64,000 bases of DNA from Clostridiales bacterium. GTDB taxonomy: Bacteria > Bacillota > Clostridia > Peptostreptococcales > Anaerovoracaceae. The notes beneath the pieces were generated by a model that was given only the letters and a program-made list of their open reading frames with translations, had not been told where the DNA came from and did not search any database. The stretch covers positions 1-64,000 of the forward strand of contig WRMW01000007.1 of assembly GCA_009776955.1 (NCBI GenBank). Reading direction: 5' to 3'. A program made the translations under genes and the position numbers. How positions within the stretch are numbered: position 1 is the first letter of the stretch; each line of letters begins with the position of its first letter. This document shows positions 7,835 through 16,956 of this stretch, one piece after another.

Positions 7835-8797
7835 CTACTGGGTTTTCAAAAGCAAATCGGCGCCGTAGATAATAAGCCCCGCCAGCTCCAGATCCAATAT
7901 CCAGTCTGGCGGTATCTCCAGGCTGCCTGCTATGCAGCCGACGATGTTCCCGACCGCCGCCGGCACGCCGTCCGTATTGCCGGAGAAATCCGTGGCTGCG
8001 TGTATCGCGGCCTCAAAATCATTTTCATACCGCAGGGCTATGTATGTCGCTATGGCGGCAGCCTCTGGAGCTATCCACCCCTCCCCGATGGACTCTATCG
8101 CCTTGTCCGGCTTCTTCTTCGTCCCCGCCAAGTCTATCGCCCGCCGAATCAGCTCGGCCGGCAGCGTATCGCCAAGCATGCTTTGGTCCAGCCTCGCCAC
8201 CGCAGCCTCCACCGCATCCGCAAGCGGCTTGCCCTGCACAAGATTTGCGATCAGGGCTGCCATATACCCGGACGACACGATGGCCTGCGTATGTCCGTGC
8301 GTCAATGCCGCGCTGTCGCAACCCATGCGGTATGCCATCTCCGGATCGTCTGCGAAATAAAGGCCTATCGGCGCTGTACGTATTACGCAGCCCGGCCTGT
8401 TCAGGTTGTTGATACGGCTCTCAACCGTGCCATAACTATTCTTGATGGAGGATGCGAGCGCATTCAGGCTTGTCACGCCTTCGCCACGACGTGCAAAAAG
8501 CTCATCGTATTGCAATATCTCGCCGCCCATAATAAATTCATAGGCCTTGTCTGCCAGCCCGCCCGTCTGTGTGTAATACCATTTTTGATATGAATAAAAT
8601 AGGCACGGAACGTAAGCATAGACGCCCTTTCGTTTCGCCCGTGCGTCAGCCCAGATAATCCCGTCAGCCGAAAAGATGGACTGCTGCGTATTGTCCGAAA
8701 TCAAATCCTTGCCGCCCTCGCGTACGCCGTACCCCTTCGCATCGCCGGTCGCGCCGCCGAGCAGACAGCCTCTGAAATGGTCTTTGCCCAGTTTCAT
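7835..8797 (-). CDS. ADP-ribosylglycohydrolase family protein (ARH/DraG-like), metal ligands partly altered
   Basis: Family members remove ADP-ribose from proteins or related molecules using two Mg ions. The fold is recognisable: GCLLGGATGDAKGYG at the start, SDNTQQ, a central HGHTQA with a following helix, and FSGNTDGVPAAVGNIVG near the C-terminus. The usual acidic signatures (TDDT and the late D-T-D cluster) read SDNT and SGNTDG here, so some metal ligands look substituted and activity is uncertain. I choose ATG 8797, preceded by GGGGG, over the TTG of the ORF track. It lies 23 nt downstream of glmM and is probably cotranscribed. Substrate unknown. Confidence 0.75.
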   Translation of the reverse strand: MKLGKDHFRGCLLGGATGDAKGYGVREGGKDLISDNTQQSIFSADGIIWADARAKRKGVYAYVPCLFYSYQKWYYTQTGGLADKAYEFIMGGEILQYDELFARRGEGVTSLNALASSIKNSYGTVESRINNLNRPGCVIRTAPIGLYFADDPEMAYRMGCDSAALTHGHTQAIVSSGYMAALIANLVQGKPLADAVEAAVARLDQSMLGDTLPAELIRRAIDLAGTKKKPDKAIESIGEGWIAPEAAAIATYIALRYENDFEAAIHAATDFSGNTDGVPAAVGNIVGCIAGSLEIPPDWILDLELAGLIIYGADLLLKTQ

Positions 8798-8820
8798 CGC
8801 CTTAACCCCCAATCACTTAC

Positions 8821-10176
8821 TTATCTTAGCCTGTCCTCAATCAATCGTACAAGCCGATCTGCTATGCGGGAAAGCTCCCTTTTGTCCCCGCCTTCGAGCA
8901 TCACGCGCACCAAGGGCTCAGTGCCCGACGGACGTATCAGCAGCCGACCCTTGCCTTCCATTTCCCGCTCGATCTCGGCTATCGCGCCTGAAATCCGCTC
9001 GTCTTTGTCAAAGCTGTATTTGTTCTCGTCTTTCACCTTGGCGTTCTTGAGCACCTGCGGGTATATCTTCACGTCAGCCGCCATTTCGGACGCTCTGAGC
9101 CCGCTTCGCTTCAATGCCTCCAAAAATCGCAGCGCCGCAAAAATGCCGTCCCCCGTGGTATGTTCCTCAAGAAATATCAAATGCCCTGATTGCTCGCCTC
9201 CAAAGACAGACCCTGTCCTCTGCATCATCTCCAGCACATAGCGATCCCCGACGTCTGCACGCTGCAGCCCTATCCCCTCTCGCTCAAGCGCTTCCGCAAA
9301 GCCATGATTGCTCATCACTGTGGCTGTCAGAAGGCCGTTCCCGAACTTGCCACGGCGCTTCAGCGACTTCGCAAGGGCGAACATCAGTTTGTCGCCATCT
9401 ATCAAGTCGCCTTTCTCGTCCGCACATATAAGCCTGTCCGCATCCCCGTCGAAAGCCAGCCCTACATCGGCGCCCTCTTTGACCACGCGCTTCTGCATGG
9501 CCTCTGGGCTTGTCGAACCCCTGGATTTGTTTATGTTCGTCCCATCCGGCTTCGCCCCCATATACGCAGCTTTTACGCCTAGCAGGCCGAAAAACCGTCG
9601 TGCGACCTTGTGGGCCGCCCCGTTCGCACAGTCGACAACGACGCGAAGGCCGCTGATGTCCTCATGCACATGGCTTCTCAGAAACTCGACATACGCCTTC
9701 TGCGCCTCGTCCTCGCAGATTTCCAAACGCCCAAGCAACACACCTGTGATATGGCTGCTTACGTCCTTCCGCTTCATGACGATTTCCGCTATCTCGTCCT
9801 CGACCTCATCGGCCAGCTTGAAGCCGTCCTTGTTGAACAATTTTATGCCGTTGTATTCAAAGGGGTTGTGCGATGCCGAAATGACGACGCCCGCCGCCGC
9901 ATCTGTCGTCCGCGTCAGATAGGCCACGCCCGGCGTGGGCAACACGCCCGCAAGCCTCACGTCGCAACCCATCGAAAGCAGCCCCGCAGCCATTGCCTGC
10001 TCGAGCATGTCGCCGGAAATACGAGTGTCCTTCCCAATAAGCACGCTCGGCTTCCTGCCCTTGACCTCTTTGCCCAGCACGTACCCGGCCGCAACGCCAA
10101 GCGCATAGGCGAGCTCACCCGTGAGTTCCTTGTTCGCTATCCCTCTGACGCCGTCCGTCCCAAACAATCTTCCCAA
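8821..10176 (-). CDS. glmM: Phosphoglucosamine mutase
   Basis: Converts glucosamine-6-phosphate to glucosamine-1-phosphate for peptidoglycan precursor synthesis. Normal length (451). Seen: GRLFGTDGVRG at the N-terminus, the phosphoserine loop ISASHNPFEYNGIK, the metal loop FDGDADR, and the phosphate-binding RPSGTEPLVRVM. The start codon is TTG, with GGAG about 10 nt upstream. It follows cdaA-cdaR, the conserved Bacillota c-di-AMP operon in which GlmM binds and restrains CdaA. The 26-nt gap to cdaR is made of short CATTC-type repeats. Confidence 0.96.
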   Translation of the reverse strand: MGRLFGTDGVRGIANKELTGELAYALGVAAGYVLGKEVKGRKPSVLIGKDTRISGDMLEQAMAAGLLSMGCDVRLAGVLPTPGVAYLTRTTDAAAGVVISASHNPFEYNGIKLFNKDGFKLADEVEDEIAEIVMKRKDVSSHITGVLLGRLEICEDEAQKAYVEFLRSHVHEDISGLRVVVDCANGAAHKVARRFFGLLGVKAAYMGAKPDGTNINKSRGSTSPEAMQKRVVKEGADVGLAFDGDADRLICADEKGDLIDGDKLMFALAKSLKRRGKFGNGLLTATVMSNHGFAEALEREGIGLQRADVGDRYVLEMMQRTGSVFGGEQSGHLIFLEEHTTGDGIFAALRFLEALKRSGLRASEMAADVKIYPQVLKNAKVKDENKYSFDKDERISGAIAEIEREMEGKGRLLIRPSGTEPLVRVMLEGGDKRELSRIADRLVRLIEDRLR

Positions 10177-10202
10177 TTACACCATTCTCCATTCACCATT
10201 CA

Positions 10203-11417
10203 TCATTCCCTGATAATCGTCACCCGAACCATTATAGGTTCTATTGATATCTCCTTTATCTCTATGTCGTATTCCGCAAGCACTTCCATTTCGATGGCGC
10301 TGCCTGGCCTGATCGTTTCCTCGGCGTCGACGTAGAGCCTGATGTCGTCCTGCATAATATCATCAATGATGTCGCGTGGCGCAAGGACTGTCACGACGAC
10401 GCTGCCCGTATTGACATGCCCCGATAATGATGGCGCCAAGTTCCTGATTTCTATCATGTCCGCCGTGTACCGGAACTCTTTTCTTGCGATGCCCTGGACC
10501 TCGATCCTGACAGAAAGGTTTGCCGACGCATTTGCGACCTCGATGCCCTCCGGCAGATCCAGATATAGGTCGTCGATGGACAATTCCACGGTGGAGGTGA
10601 TGCTAGAAAGATCGACCGGCCGGCCTGTGACCTCCTCTATGCCCTCAATGTCCGCCGCCGCGCCCCTTATAGTGATAAAGTTCGGGATGAACATGTATGT
10701 GACTTCCACGCTTTCATGCGGCTCCCCGATGGTTTCGATATGCAGAGGCACCCTCTTGGTGGTGCAGAGCGCCCCTGTCACCTCAATCAGGCGCTGTGAG
10801 AGGCTAACGTTGTAGACGGGCTGCCCTTCCCTGTCTATCGCAACCACTTCGACTCGGAATGTGGACAATTCCTCAGTCAGAGCCCCTTCAGGCACGAGCG
10901 CACGTATATAGTCCACTGTGTCCACAGCTTCCGCAACGCCCACAACCGCCATTTCGACAGGCGTGACCTCTATAAACCCTGGCTCTGTACCAAAGCTGAA
11001 GCTTTCCTCAAATTCAAGGTGTACAGGCTTGAATACAGTAATGAGATCTACGACCTCGACCTGGACTGCCTCTGGCCGAATCTCGACAAGCTCAATGTTG
11101 TTCGGCGTATAGACAGTGACGGGCACGGTTGCAGTACCCTTGCTGTATCCAGCCACGTCGGCCGTGGCGCGAAAATCCGTCCACGTCAGCCTCGCGACCT
11201 CGGAGCGGGCCCCTGCCACGACTATTTCGATCTGTGGGGGTGTGACATCGCTGTCCGTAAAGCCACGATCGTTGAGCGCCTCGATGTTTATAAGCTCCAC
11301 GGGGATATTCGCTATCGTGCGTTCGGTCTCGGGATTTATGACCGTGGTGATATACGCCCAAAGCACTATCGCGCAGACGATGGATATAAGAAGGTTGAGC
11401 TTATTGTTTTTTAACAC
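10203..11417 (-). CDS. cdaR: CdaR, YbbR-domain regulator of diadenylate cyclase
   Basis: Membrane-anchored extracytoplasmic protein that modulates CdaA. One N-terminal transmembrane helix (LNLLISIVCAIVLWAYITTV) is followed by roughly four YbbR-like beta-rich repeats, seen as recurring TV-P-V and V-V-AP patterns. The ORF-track start at 11519 runs backwards into cdaA. I choose GTG 11417, which has AGGGGG upstream and starts VLKNNKLN, giving 404 residues and a 17-nt overlap with the cdaA end. Middle gene of cdaA-cdaR-glmM. Confidence 0.9.
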   Translation of the reverse strand: MLKNNKLNLLISIVCAIVLWAYITTVINPETERTIANIPVELINIEALNDRGFTDSDVTPPQIEIVVAGARSEVARLTWTDFRATADVAGYSKGTATVPVTVYTPNNIELVEIRPEAVQVEVVDLITVFKPVHLEFEESFSFGTEPGFIEVTPVEMAVVGVAEAVDTVDYIRALVPEGALTEELSTFRVEVVAIDREGQPVYNVSLSQRLIEVTGALCTTKRVPLHIETIGEPHESVEVTYMFIPNFITIRGAAADIEGIEEVTGRPVDLSSITSTVELSIDDLYLDLPEGIEVANASANLSVRIEVQGIARKEFRYTADMIEIRNLAPSLSGHVNTGSVVVTVLAPRDIIDDIMQDDIRLYVDAEETIRPGSAIEMEVLAEYDIEIKEISIEPIMVRVTIIRE

Positions 11418-12246
11418 CCCAGCCCCCTTTCTCGAATGCGCGGAATATGCCTTTCTGTATCGGCTCCGAATCGTGCAGGTATAGATCGAGCAAAGCTTTT
11501 TCAAGGGTCTTGACGTCAAGGAAGCGTGTCAGGCGGCCATCGCGCGCCGTTGAGATGATGCCCGTCTCTTCAGAAACGATTATGGCATACGCATCGGAAA
11601 CCTCGGTGATTCCAAGCCCTGCGCGGTGCCTCATGCCGAGCTCTGGCGCCAAATCCTTGCTGCGCGTAAGCGGCAGGACGCAGGACGCAGCCCGTATTTT
11701 GTCACCGGATATGATAGCCGCGCCGTCGTGAAGCGGCCCTCCCTCGAAAAAGATGCTCTCCAGCATTTCAGAACTCAAATCACATCCGAGCGAGACGCCT
11801 GTCTCCACAAAATCGGTCAGCGACACATCGCGTTCGATAATGATGATTGCGCCCACACGATTCGTCGAAAACCGTTCGACTGTTCTGATAATGTCCGCAG
11901 TGACAACCTTTGCCCTCTCTTTGTCGCCGCTCTGCAGCTTTCCGTGAAAGAACTTGCTGCGGCCGAGGTATTCAAGAGCGCGCCGTAGCTCCGGCTGAAA
12001 AACGATGACGAGCGCAATAAGGCCGAACTGCATGAAGTTTCTGAGCACCCAGTTGAGCGTATAAAGCTGAAGATAGCCCGAGACAATCATCACGATAATC
12101 AATATCAACAGGCCTTTGACAAGCTGCTCGGCGCGCGTCTCGCGAATAAACCTCAGTATCTGGTAGATAATAAATGCGATAATCGCGACATCGATAAAAT
12201 CTGTCGGCCCTATCTGCGATACAAGTGTTTTAAAAAATTCTTGCAT
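11401..12246 (-). CDS. cdaA: Diadenylate cyclase CdaA (c-di-AMP synthase)
   Basis: Makes c-di-AMP from two ATP; the second messenger controls potassium and osmotic balance. Three N-terminal hydrophobic segments (residues ~10-90) precede the DAC domain with the catalytic DGA in GGPLHDGAAI and RHR in GMRHRAGLGITE. Length 281 is typical. Translation runs into cdaR by overlap. hpf lies 19 nt upstream, so hpf-cdaA-cdaR-glmM-ARH may form one transcript. Confidence 0.95.
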   Translation of the reverse strand: MQEFFKTLVSQIGPTDFIDVAIIAFIIYQILRFIRETRAEQLVKGLLILIIVMIVSGYLQLYTLNWVLRNFMQFGLIALVIVFQPELRRALEYLGRSKFFHGKLQSGDKERAKVVTADIIRTVERFSTNRVGAIIIIERDVSLTDFVETGVSLGCDLSSEMLESIFFEGGPLHDGAAIISGDKIRAASCVLPLTRSKDLAPELGMRHRAGLGITEVSDAYAIIVSEETGIISTARDGRLTRFLDVKTLEKALLDLYLHDSEPIQKGIFRAFEKGGWGVKKQ

Positions 12247-12265
12247 CTTCTACACCGAACCTGCC

Positions 12266-12595
12266 TTACTCCGGCACTTCCTCGAAGCGAATCGACTTGT
12301 TGTCTTTGTGACGGTCCGATGTTTTGCCCTTAAACTTGCTTATCTGGCCGCTGAGCTTGTCCACGACGCGGTCAATGCCGTTATATGCGTCTTGCGTGGT
12401 CTCCTCAGCACGAAAAGCAGTGCCGTCCGCATTTATTGTGGCCTCTATTTTTTGGCGACCCTTCTCCATGGAGAGCGTCACATTTGTTTCGACTTCACTT
12501 GAAAAGTATTTGCCCAGCCTGGAAAGCTTGCTTTCGATCATATCCGTTAAGCGGTCGCTTGCGTTGAAATTTTTGGTGGAAATAACTATCTTCAT
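12266..12595 (-). CDS. hpf: Ribosome hibernation promoting factor, short form
   Basis: S30AE-family protein that binds the 30S decoding region in slow growth. The 109 residues cover the N-terminal RNA-binding domain (MKIVISTKNFNASDRLTDMI, then QDAYNGIDRVVDKLSGQI). It stops after FEEVPE without the C-terminal dimerisation domain common in Bacillota long HPF. ATG 12595 has AAAGGGG at good spacing; the upstream codons in the ORF track are not needed. Confidence 0.88.
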   Translation of the reverse strand: MKIVISTKNFNASDRLTDMIESKLSRLGKYFSSEVETNVTLSMEKGRQKIEATINADGTAFRAEETTQDAYNGIDRVVDKLSGQISKFKGKTSDRHKDNKSIRFEEVPE

Positions 12596-12627
12596 ATTGT
12601 ATGCCCCTTTCAAAAAGACTCTATAGG

Positions 12628-12633
12628 ATTATA
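12628..12633 (-). promoter_or_regulatory. Extended -10 box for hpf
   Basis: TGTTATAAT on the minus strand is a full extended -10 (TGn plus TATAAT) about 33 nt before the hpf ATG. No good -35. The rest of the 12596-12781 gap shows nothing further. Confidence 0.55.
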
Positions 12634-12781
12634 ACACAACTTCCTGTCGTTTTCTGCCCCGCACGGAAGACCGCCCGCTGACCTGGTCTTTGACCCCACA
12701 CCTGCCCGCAGATCCCGCAAGGGAGCCGTCGGGACTTACTCCTAAACTGCGCCATGCTCGCCGCCGCCATTGGCAGACGGT

Positions 12782-13594
12782 TTACGTGGGTCCTTTTGCC
12801 CGCAGCTGGCTTGGACTTTCAACCACAGCCGGGCGGTCTTCCGCACGGGGCACGTCGGCTCCTGTTGCAAAAACAAAGACGTCCACACTCTCCGCGCCCG
12901 CATCAAGCAAAGCATCAGTGCAGGCGTCTGCCGAGCTGCCTGTCGTATACACGTCGTCTGCCAGCAACAAGCTTTTACCCGCCACAATGTTTATCATATC
13001 ACAGGATACGGCAAACGCGCCTTCAAGGTTTTGCCGCCGCTCATCGCCTGACAGGCTGCTCATAACACTTGTCTCCCGAACACGCATCAGCGCGCCGCCA
13101 AGATATGGGACGCCAATCTTGCGGGACAGCCCCCGGGCAAGCAAGGCCGCCTGATCGTAACCCCGGAAAGACTTCTTCTTTGCGCTCATCGGGACAGGCA
13201 TAACGTAGTCGTAGTACGGCAGTTCGCCGGTCTCGGGGTCGGCAATCGAAAAATACCTCGCTGCCATCAACGCGGCGAGCGTATCAGCATGCCATGACTT
13301 GCTTCGGTACTTCATGTCACGCACCAGCTCTGCGGCGTTGCCTGCATACATTGCGCAGGCGTAGCCTTTTCGGAACACATGTTCTGCATCCGTGTCGCAT
13401 TCCCGACATTTTCTTTTCGGGTTTTCACCTGAAAGGGGCTTTCCGCATTTTTCGCAAGCCCTGCCCGTGACCCAATCTATCTCGCCCGCACACTGCGCGC
13501 AAAGCGCAAGGCTGCCCTTATCCTGTGACGGCAATGGCCTGCTGCAAGCGGCGCAATAAAGGTCCTTGGGGAAAATCAAATCCAAAACGCTCAT
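12782..13594 (-). CDS. comF: ComF family phosphoribosyltransferase-like protein
   Basis: ComF proteins support DNA uptake and processing of imported single strands, interacting with helicases. Here: an N-terminal zinc-ribbon-like cysteine set (CAAC, CAQC, CEKC, CREC within ~70 residues), then a PRTase domain with a PRPP loop LADDVYTTGSSA. Length 270 is usual. Start overlaps the recD2 stop by 4 nt, so translation is probably coupled; the pairing with a DNA helicase fits a shared DNA-processing role. Confidence 0.88.
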   Translation of the reverse strand: MSVLDLIFPKDLYCAACSRPLPSQDKGSLALCAQCAGEIDWVTGRACEKCGKPLSGENPKRKCRECDTDAEHVFRKGYACAMYAGNAAELVRDMKYRSKSWHADTLAALMAARYFSIADPETGELPYYDYVMPVPMSAKKKSFRGYDQAALLARGLSRKIGVPYLGGALMRVRETSVMSSLSGDERRQNLEGAFAVSCDMINIVAGKSLLLADDVYTTGSSADACTDALLDAGAESVDVFVFATGADVPRAEDRPAVVESPSQLRAKGPT

Positions 13595-15819
13595 ATGCCC
13601 GTTGACTCCTTTGCGAGCCTCAGAAAGTCCGCGAGCGCGGAGTGGCGGCTTTCAATCCCGACGTTTTCGACCATAAGGCGCAACCTCTCCTCGCTGCCGA
13701 CAAGCACGACAAGCTCCTTGCCCCGCGTGACGGCCGTGTATAGCAGATTGCGCGTAGCAAGTATCTGCGGCACATACATCATGGGCATCACAATGCAGCG
13801 GTATTCGCTGCCCTGGCTCTTGTGGACGGTGATGGCGTAGGCAAGCTCGACGTTTTCAAGCCCTTCCGCATCGTAGCGCACAAGGCGCGTCCCATCGTAC
13901 AGCACCGACACAAGCCCTGCATCGTCATCTATGCTCTGGACAAAGCCTATGTCGCCGTTGAAAATGCCTTCCCCTGTTTCGAGTGTCTGCATATCCACCC
14001 ACGAAAGCCCGTAATCGTTTTTTATCTGCATCACCTTGTCGCCCTCGCGGAACACACGACGCCCATGAGGCCGCTCCCGCTTGTCGGGCGCTGGCGGATT
14101 GAGCGCCGCCTGCAGCTCTTCGTTGAGGCTTATCGTGCCGAGACGACGGTTCTTCATAGGGGTCACGACTTGGATGTCCATCAAGACAGCCTTGTCGCTG
14201 AGGCTGAGGTAGGCCGGCAGGCGTTCCGCGCAAAGCTCCTTGACAGTCCGGCATACTTCTTCCTCGCTGCCTTTTCTGTGCAGATAGAAATTGCCGTCCT
14301 GTACATTGGCCTCCGGCATCTCGCCACGATTGATGCGGTGCGCGTTGGTCACAATAAGGCTCTCGCCTGCCTGCCTGTAAATCTCGGTAAGCCTCTCGAA
14401 CTCCATACGTTCGGACTCTATGATGTCGCGAAGGACATTGCCGGGGCCGACCGGCGGCAATTGGTCTGCATCGCCCACGATGACAAGGCGCACACCCGAC
14501 GGAAGCGCGTCAAGAAGCGCCTCCATAAGCACGACATCAATCATAGAGGCCTCGTCCACTATGAGCGCGTCGACCTCGAGCGGATTCATGCTGTCACGCC
14601 CGAAGTACATTCTTTCGCCGTCCGGATCGGAGCTGTATTCGAGCAGGCGGTGAATGGTCTTTGCCTCGTAGCCTGTGGCCTCGGTGATACGCTTGGCGGC
14701 ACGCCCCGTAGGCGCGGCGATGGCAAGCTCAAATTCGCAGGATACAAGTATGTCCGCCACAGCTTGAATGATGGTGGTCTTGCCCGTGCCGGGACCGCCC
14801 GTTATGACAAAGACGCCGCACGAAAGCGAGGCCTCCACTGCGGTTTTTTGCTCGTCGGACAACTCAATGCCCTTGCGAGCCTCCGTCTCAGCGATAAGGC
14901 GGGAGACCTCCGCGCGAACAGGCTTCAAAGCCGCACAGGAAAGTCGCTTGAGGTCGTTGGCAACGCTTTTCTCCGCAAGGTACAAGGACGAAAGAAACCA
15001 ATGCTCGCCGCCTGACAGCTTCTCGCGCTGCACGCTCCCTCCCAGTTCAAGGTGAAAGGCCGCATCCTCGATCTCTTCGCCCATTACGTCTAGCAAGGCA
15101 CGGGTTTTTTCTATGGCTTCAGCAGCCGGCAGGCAGGTGTTGCCCTCCTGGGCCTCCTGGCTCAATACGTACAGCACGCCCGCACCGACGCGCTTCTCAT
15201 CGTTTTCGGCGAGGCCGAGCCGCTGGGCTATAAGGTCTGCCGTACGAAACCCGATGCCCTCCACCTCGTACACAAGCCTGTACGGGTCTTCGTTGACTAT
15301 TGCAGGGGCATCCACGCCGTAATTTTTGTAAAGCCTCATGGCGGCGGAACGGGCTATCCCGAGCCGCACGAAATGAAGCACGATGTCCGTGACCTCTTTA
15401 TGCTCCTTGTATGACTCGATTATCGAGTCGAGTTTTTTCTCGCCGATGCCAGGGATGTCGAGCAATCTGTCAGGCTCGTTCTCAATGATGTCAAAAGTCC
15501 CGGCACCGAATCTTTTCACTATTACCGCCGCCGTCTTGGGCCCTATCCCCCTTATGATGCCGGAGCCGAGAAAGTCTTCCACCCCCTGCTCGTCCGACGG
15601 TTCTGATGCTTCGTAGTCCTTCACGGAGAACTGCTCCCCAAACCGGCCGTTGACTTCAAAAGAGCCGTGCAGAACGAGGCGCATGCCCGCACGCACGTCC
15701 GGCATCAGGCCGACAGCCCGTGCCTTTTGCTTCCCGTCCGCCTTGACATCGATGACGGCAAACCCGTTCTCGTCGTTGCGGAATACCACTCGCTCCACAT
15801 TGCAAACAAACTCTGTCAT
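13591..15819 (-). CDS. recD2: ATP-dependent RecD-like DNA helicase RecD2
   Basis: 5'-3' superfamily 1B helicase without RecBC partners, acting in repair and replication-fork maintenance. Order: OB-like N-terminus, helix-hairpin-helix segments (GSGIIRGIGPKTAAVIV; LLDIPGIGEKKLDSI), Walker A GGPGTGKTTIIQ, Walker B IVDEASMID, and late motif ITVHKSQGSEY. Length 742 is typical. No clear ribosome-binding site precedes the ATG, which lies 15 nt beyond the yhaM stop. Confidence 0.94.
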   Translation of the reverse strand: MTEFVCNVERVVFRNDENGFAVIDVKADGKQKARAVGLMPDVRAGMRLVLHGSFEVNGRFGEQFSVKDYEASEPSDEQGVEDFLGSGIIRGIGPKTAAVIVKRFGAGTFDIIENEPDRLLDIPGIGEKKLDSIIESYKEHKEVTDIVLHFVRLGIARSAAMRLYKNYGVDAPAIVNEDPYRLVYEVEGIGFRTADLIAQRLGLAENDEKRVGAGVLYVLSQEAQEGNTCLPAAEAIEKTRALLDVMGEEIEDAAFHLELGGSVQREKLSGGEHWFLSSLYLAEKSVANDLKRLSCAALKPVRAEVSRLIAETEARKGIELSDEQKTAVEASLSCGVFVITGGPGTGKTTIIQAVADILVSCEFELAIAAPTGRAAKRITEATGYEAKTIHRLLEYSSDPDGERMYFGRDSMNPLEVDALIVDEASMIDVVLMEALLDALPSGVRLVIVGDADQLPPVGPGNVLRDIIESERMEFERLTEIYRQAGESLIVTNAHRINRGEMPEANVQDGNFYLHRKGSEEEVCRTVKELCAERLPAYLSLSDKAVLMDIQVVTPMKNRRLGTISLNEELQAALNPPAPDKRERPHGRRVFREGDKVMQIKNDYGLSWVDMQTLETGEGIFNGDIGFVQSIDDDAGLVSVLYDGTRLVRYDAEGLENVELAYAITVHKSQGSEYRCIVMPMMYVPQILATRNLLYTAVTRGKELVVLVGSEERLRLMVENVGIESRHSALADFLRLAKESTGI

Positions 15820-15834
15820 GTCTGATTGTTTGCT

Positions 15835-16815
15835 CTATTCACTGTACTTTTTGACGTCTGTGGTCGCCTTGTACAAGCGACGGCCGTCAAGCGTCCGTAT
15901 CCAGTCGGTAAACCCGCCAGGTATCACGGGCGCAAGAGCATCCTCAAAATCGTACAGCTTTGAGTCTATCATGTCGATATAATGCAACGCCTCCGCCTCA
16001 GGGAAGATAGGCTTCTTAGGGCTTCCATAATCGGGCTCGTAGTGATGCGAAATTATCATATGCTCAAGCATGACGGCTTTTTCCACCGAAAGCCCTATCT
16101 CATCCGCAAGCCTGTCTATTGTGCGAACCCCCATGACAAGGTGGCCAAGCATCTGCCCCTCAAAGGTATATTCGCTCACCACGCCGCTTTCGTCCGCGTT
16201 CATTTCATTGAGCTTTTCGATATCGTGGATAATGACACCCGTCAGCAGCAAGTCACGTGACAGCGAATCGTAGACCTCGCACATACGCTCCGCAAGCATC
16301 AGCATGCGCGTGATATGGTAGAGCAGCCCGCCGTATATGGCGTGGTGGTTCTGCTTGGCGGCGGGATAGTAGAGCAGCCGCTCCATGTTGCGTTCGAGCA
16401 GGGCAAGCGCCACCTCCCTGAACTCATCGTCCTCTATGGACTCAGCTTTTTCTGTTATGTATGCGTACATACGCTCGGGCGACTCGGGAGCGGCCTTGAT
16501 ATAGTCGCTCCTGTCGATGACGTCGCTGTCCGAAAGCCCGCGTATTTTCTGCACCCTCAGTTGCGGCGTACCGTTCCACTCGCTGACAAGCGCCTTGATC
16601 TTTATGACGTCACCAGCCTTATGCCTGGAAAGCGCTTCTTCCTCAGGGCCGTCGACGTCCCATTTCTTGGCCGAAATCTCACCGGTCTTGTCGCCGAGCA
16701 AGAGGTCGAAGTATTGCTTGCCGTTGGAGCCGATCTTGAGCTCTGCACGCTTCGCTATGAAGAAGTCGGTGACTTCCTCGCCGATGATCAGGTCTTTGAT
16801 GTAATGTTTCTTCAT
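15835..16815 (-). CDS. yhaM: 3'-5' exoribonuclease YhaM family
   Basis: Trims RNA 3' ends (Bacillus YhaM/CBF1 group). An N-terminal OB-fold (KQYFDLLLGDKTGEISAKKW) is followed by an HD domain with NHHAIYGGLLYHITRML and the HD pair in VIIHDIEKL. Length 326 is close to the family norm. Strong GGGAGG before the ATG. First gene of a probable yhaM-recD2-comF transcript. Confidence 0.9.
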   Translation of the reverse strand: MKKHYIKDLIIGEEVTDFFIAKRAELKIGSNGKQYFDLLLGDKTGEISAKKWDVDGPEEEALSRHKAGDVIKIKALVSEWNGTPQLRVQKIRGLSDSDVIDRSDYIKAAPESPERMYAYITEKAESIEDDEFREVALALLERNMERLLYYPAAKQNHHAIYGGLLYHITRMLMLAERMCEVYDSLSRDLLLTGVIIHDIEKLNEMNADESGVVSEYTFEGQMLGHLVMGVRTIDRLADEIGLSVEKAVMLEHMIISHHYEPDYGSPKKPIFPEAEALHYIDMIDSKLYDFEDALAPVIPGGFTDWIRTLDGRRLYKATTDVKKYSE

Positions 16816-16868
16816 GCCACCTCCCGTGTAGTTTGCCTATGATTGCATAATAGCACAGACTTGTATGT

Positions 16869-16897
16869 ATGGTAATGGAATTAATCTATAATGTCAA
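16869..16897 (-). promoter_or_regulatory. yhaM promoter (TTGACA-17-TACCAT)
   Basis: Perfect -35 TTGACA with 17-nt spacer to TACCAT (4 of 6) on the minus strand, giving about 45 nt of leader before the ribosome-binding site. Confidence 0.5.
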
Positions 16898-16942
16898 GAA
16901 TTATTTTCAAATTTTGTATATAATTTCTATTTCGTTCAATAT

Positions 16943-16956
16943 GTGACACGTGTCAC
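16943..16956. repeat. 14-bp perfect palindrome at the end of the MacB-like permease gene
   Basis: GTGACACGTGTCAC overlaps the stop codon of the permease gene. It has no loop and no T-run, so a DNA-binding site is as likely as a terminator. Confidence 0.4.

Noticed and set aside
10177-10202. ATTCTCCATTCACCATTCATCATTC-type repeat between cdaR and glmM as a mobile element
   Set aside because: Only a 26-nt micro-repeat with overlapping 7-mers; too short to call, and glmM translation signals lie within it.
13822-15015. 397-residue plus-strand ORF
   Set aside because: Exactly antisense to recD2, whose helicase motifs are clear; no ribosome-binding site or family resemblance.
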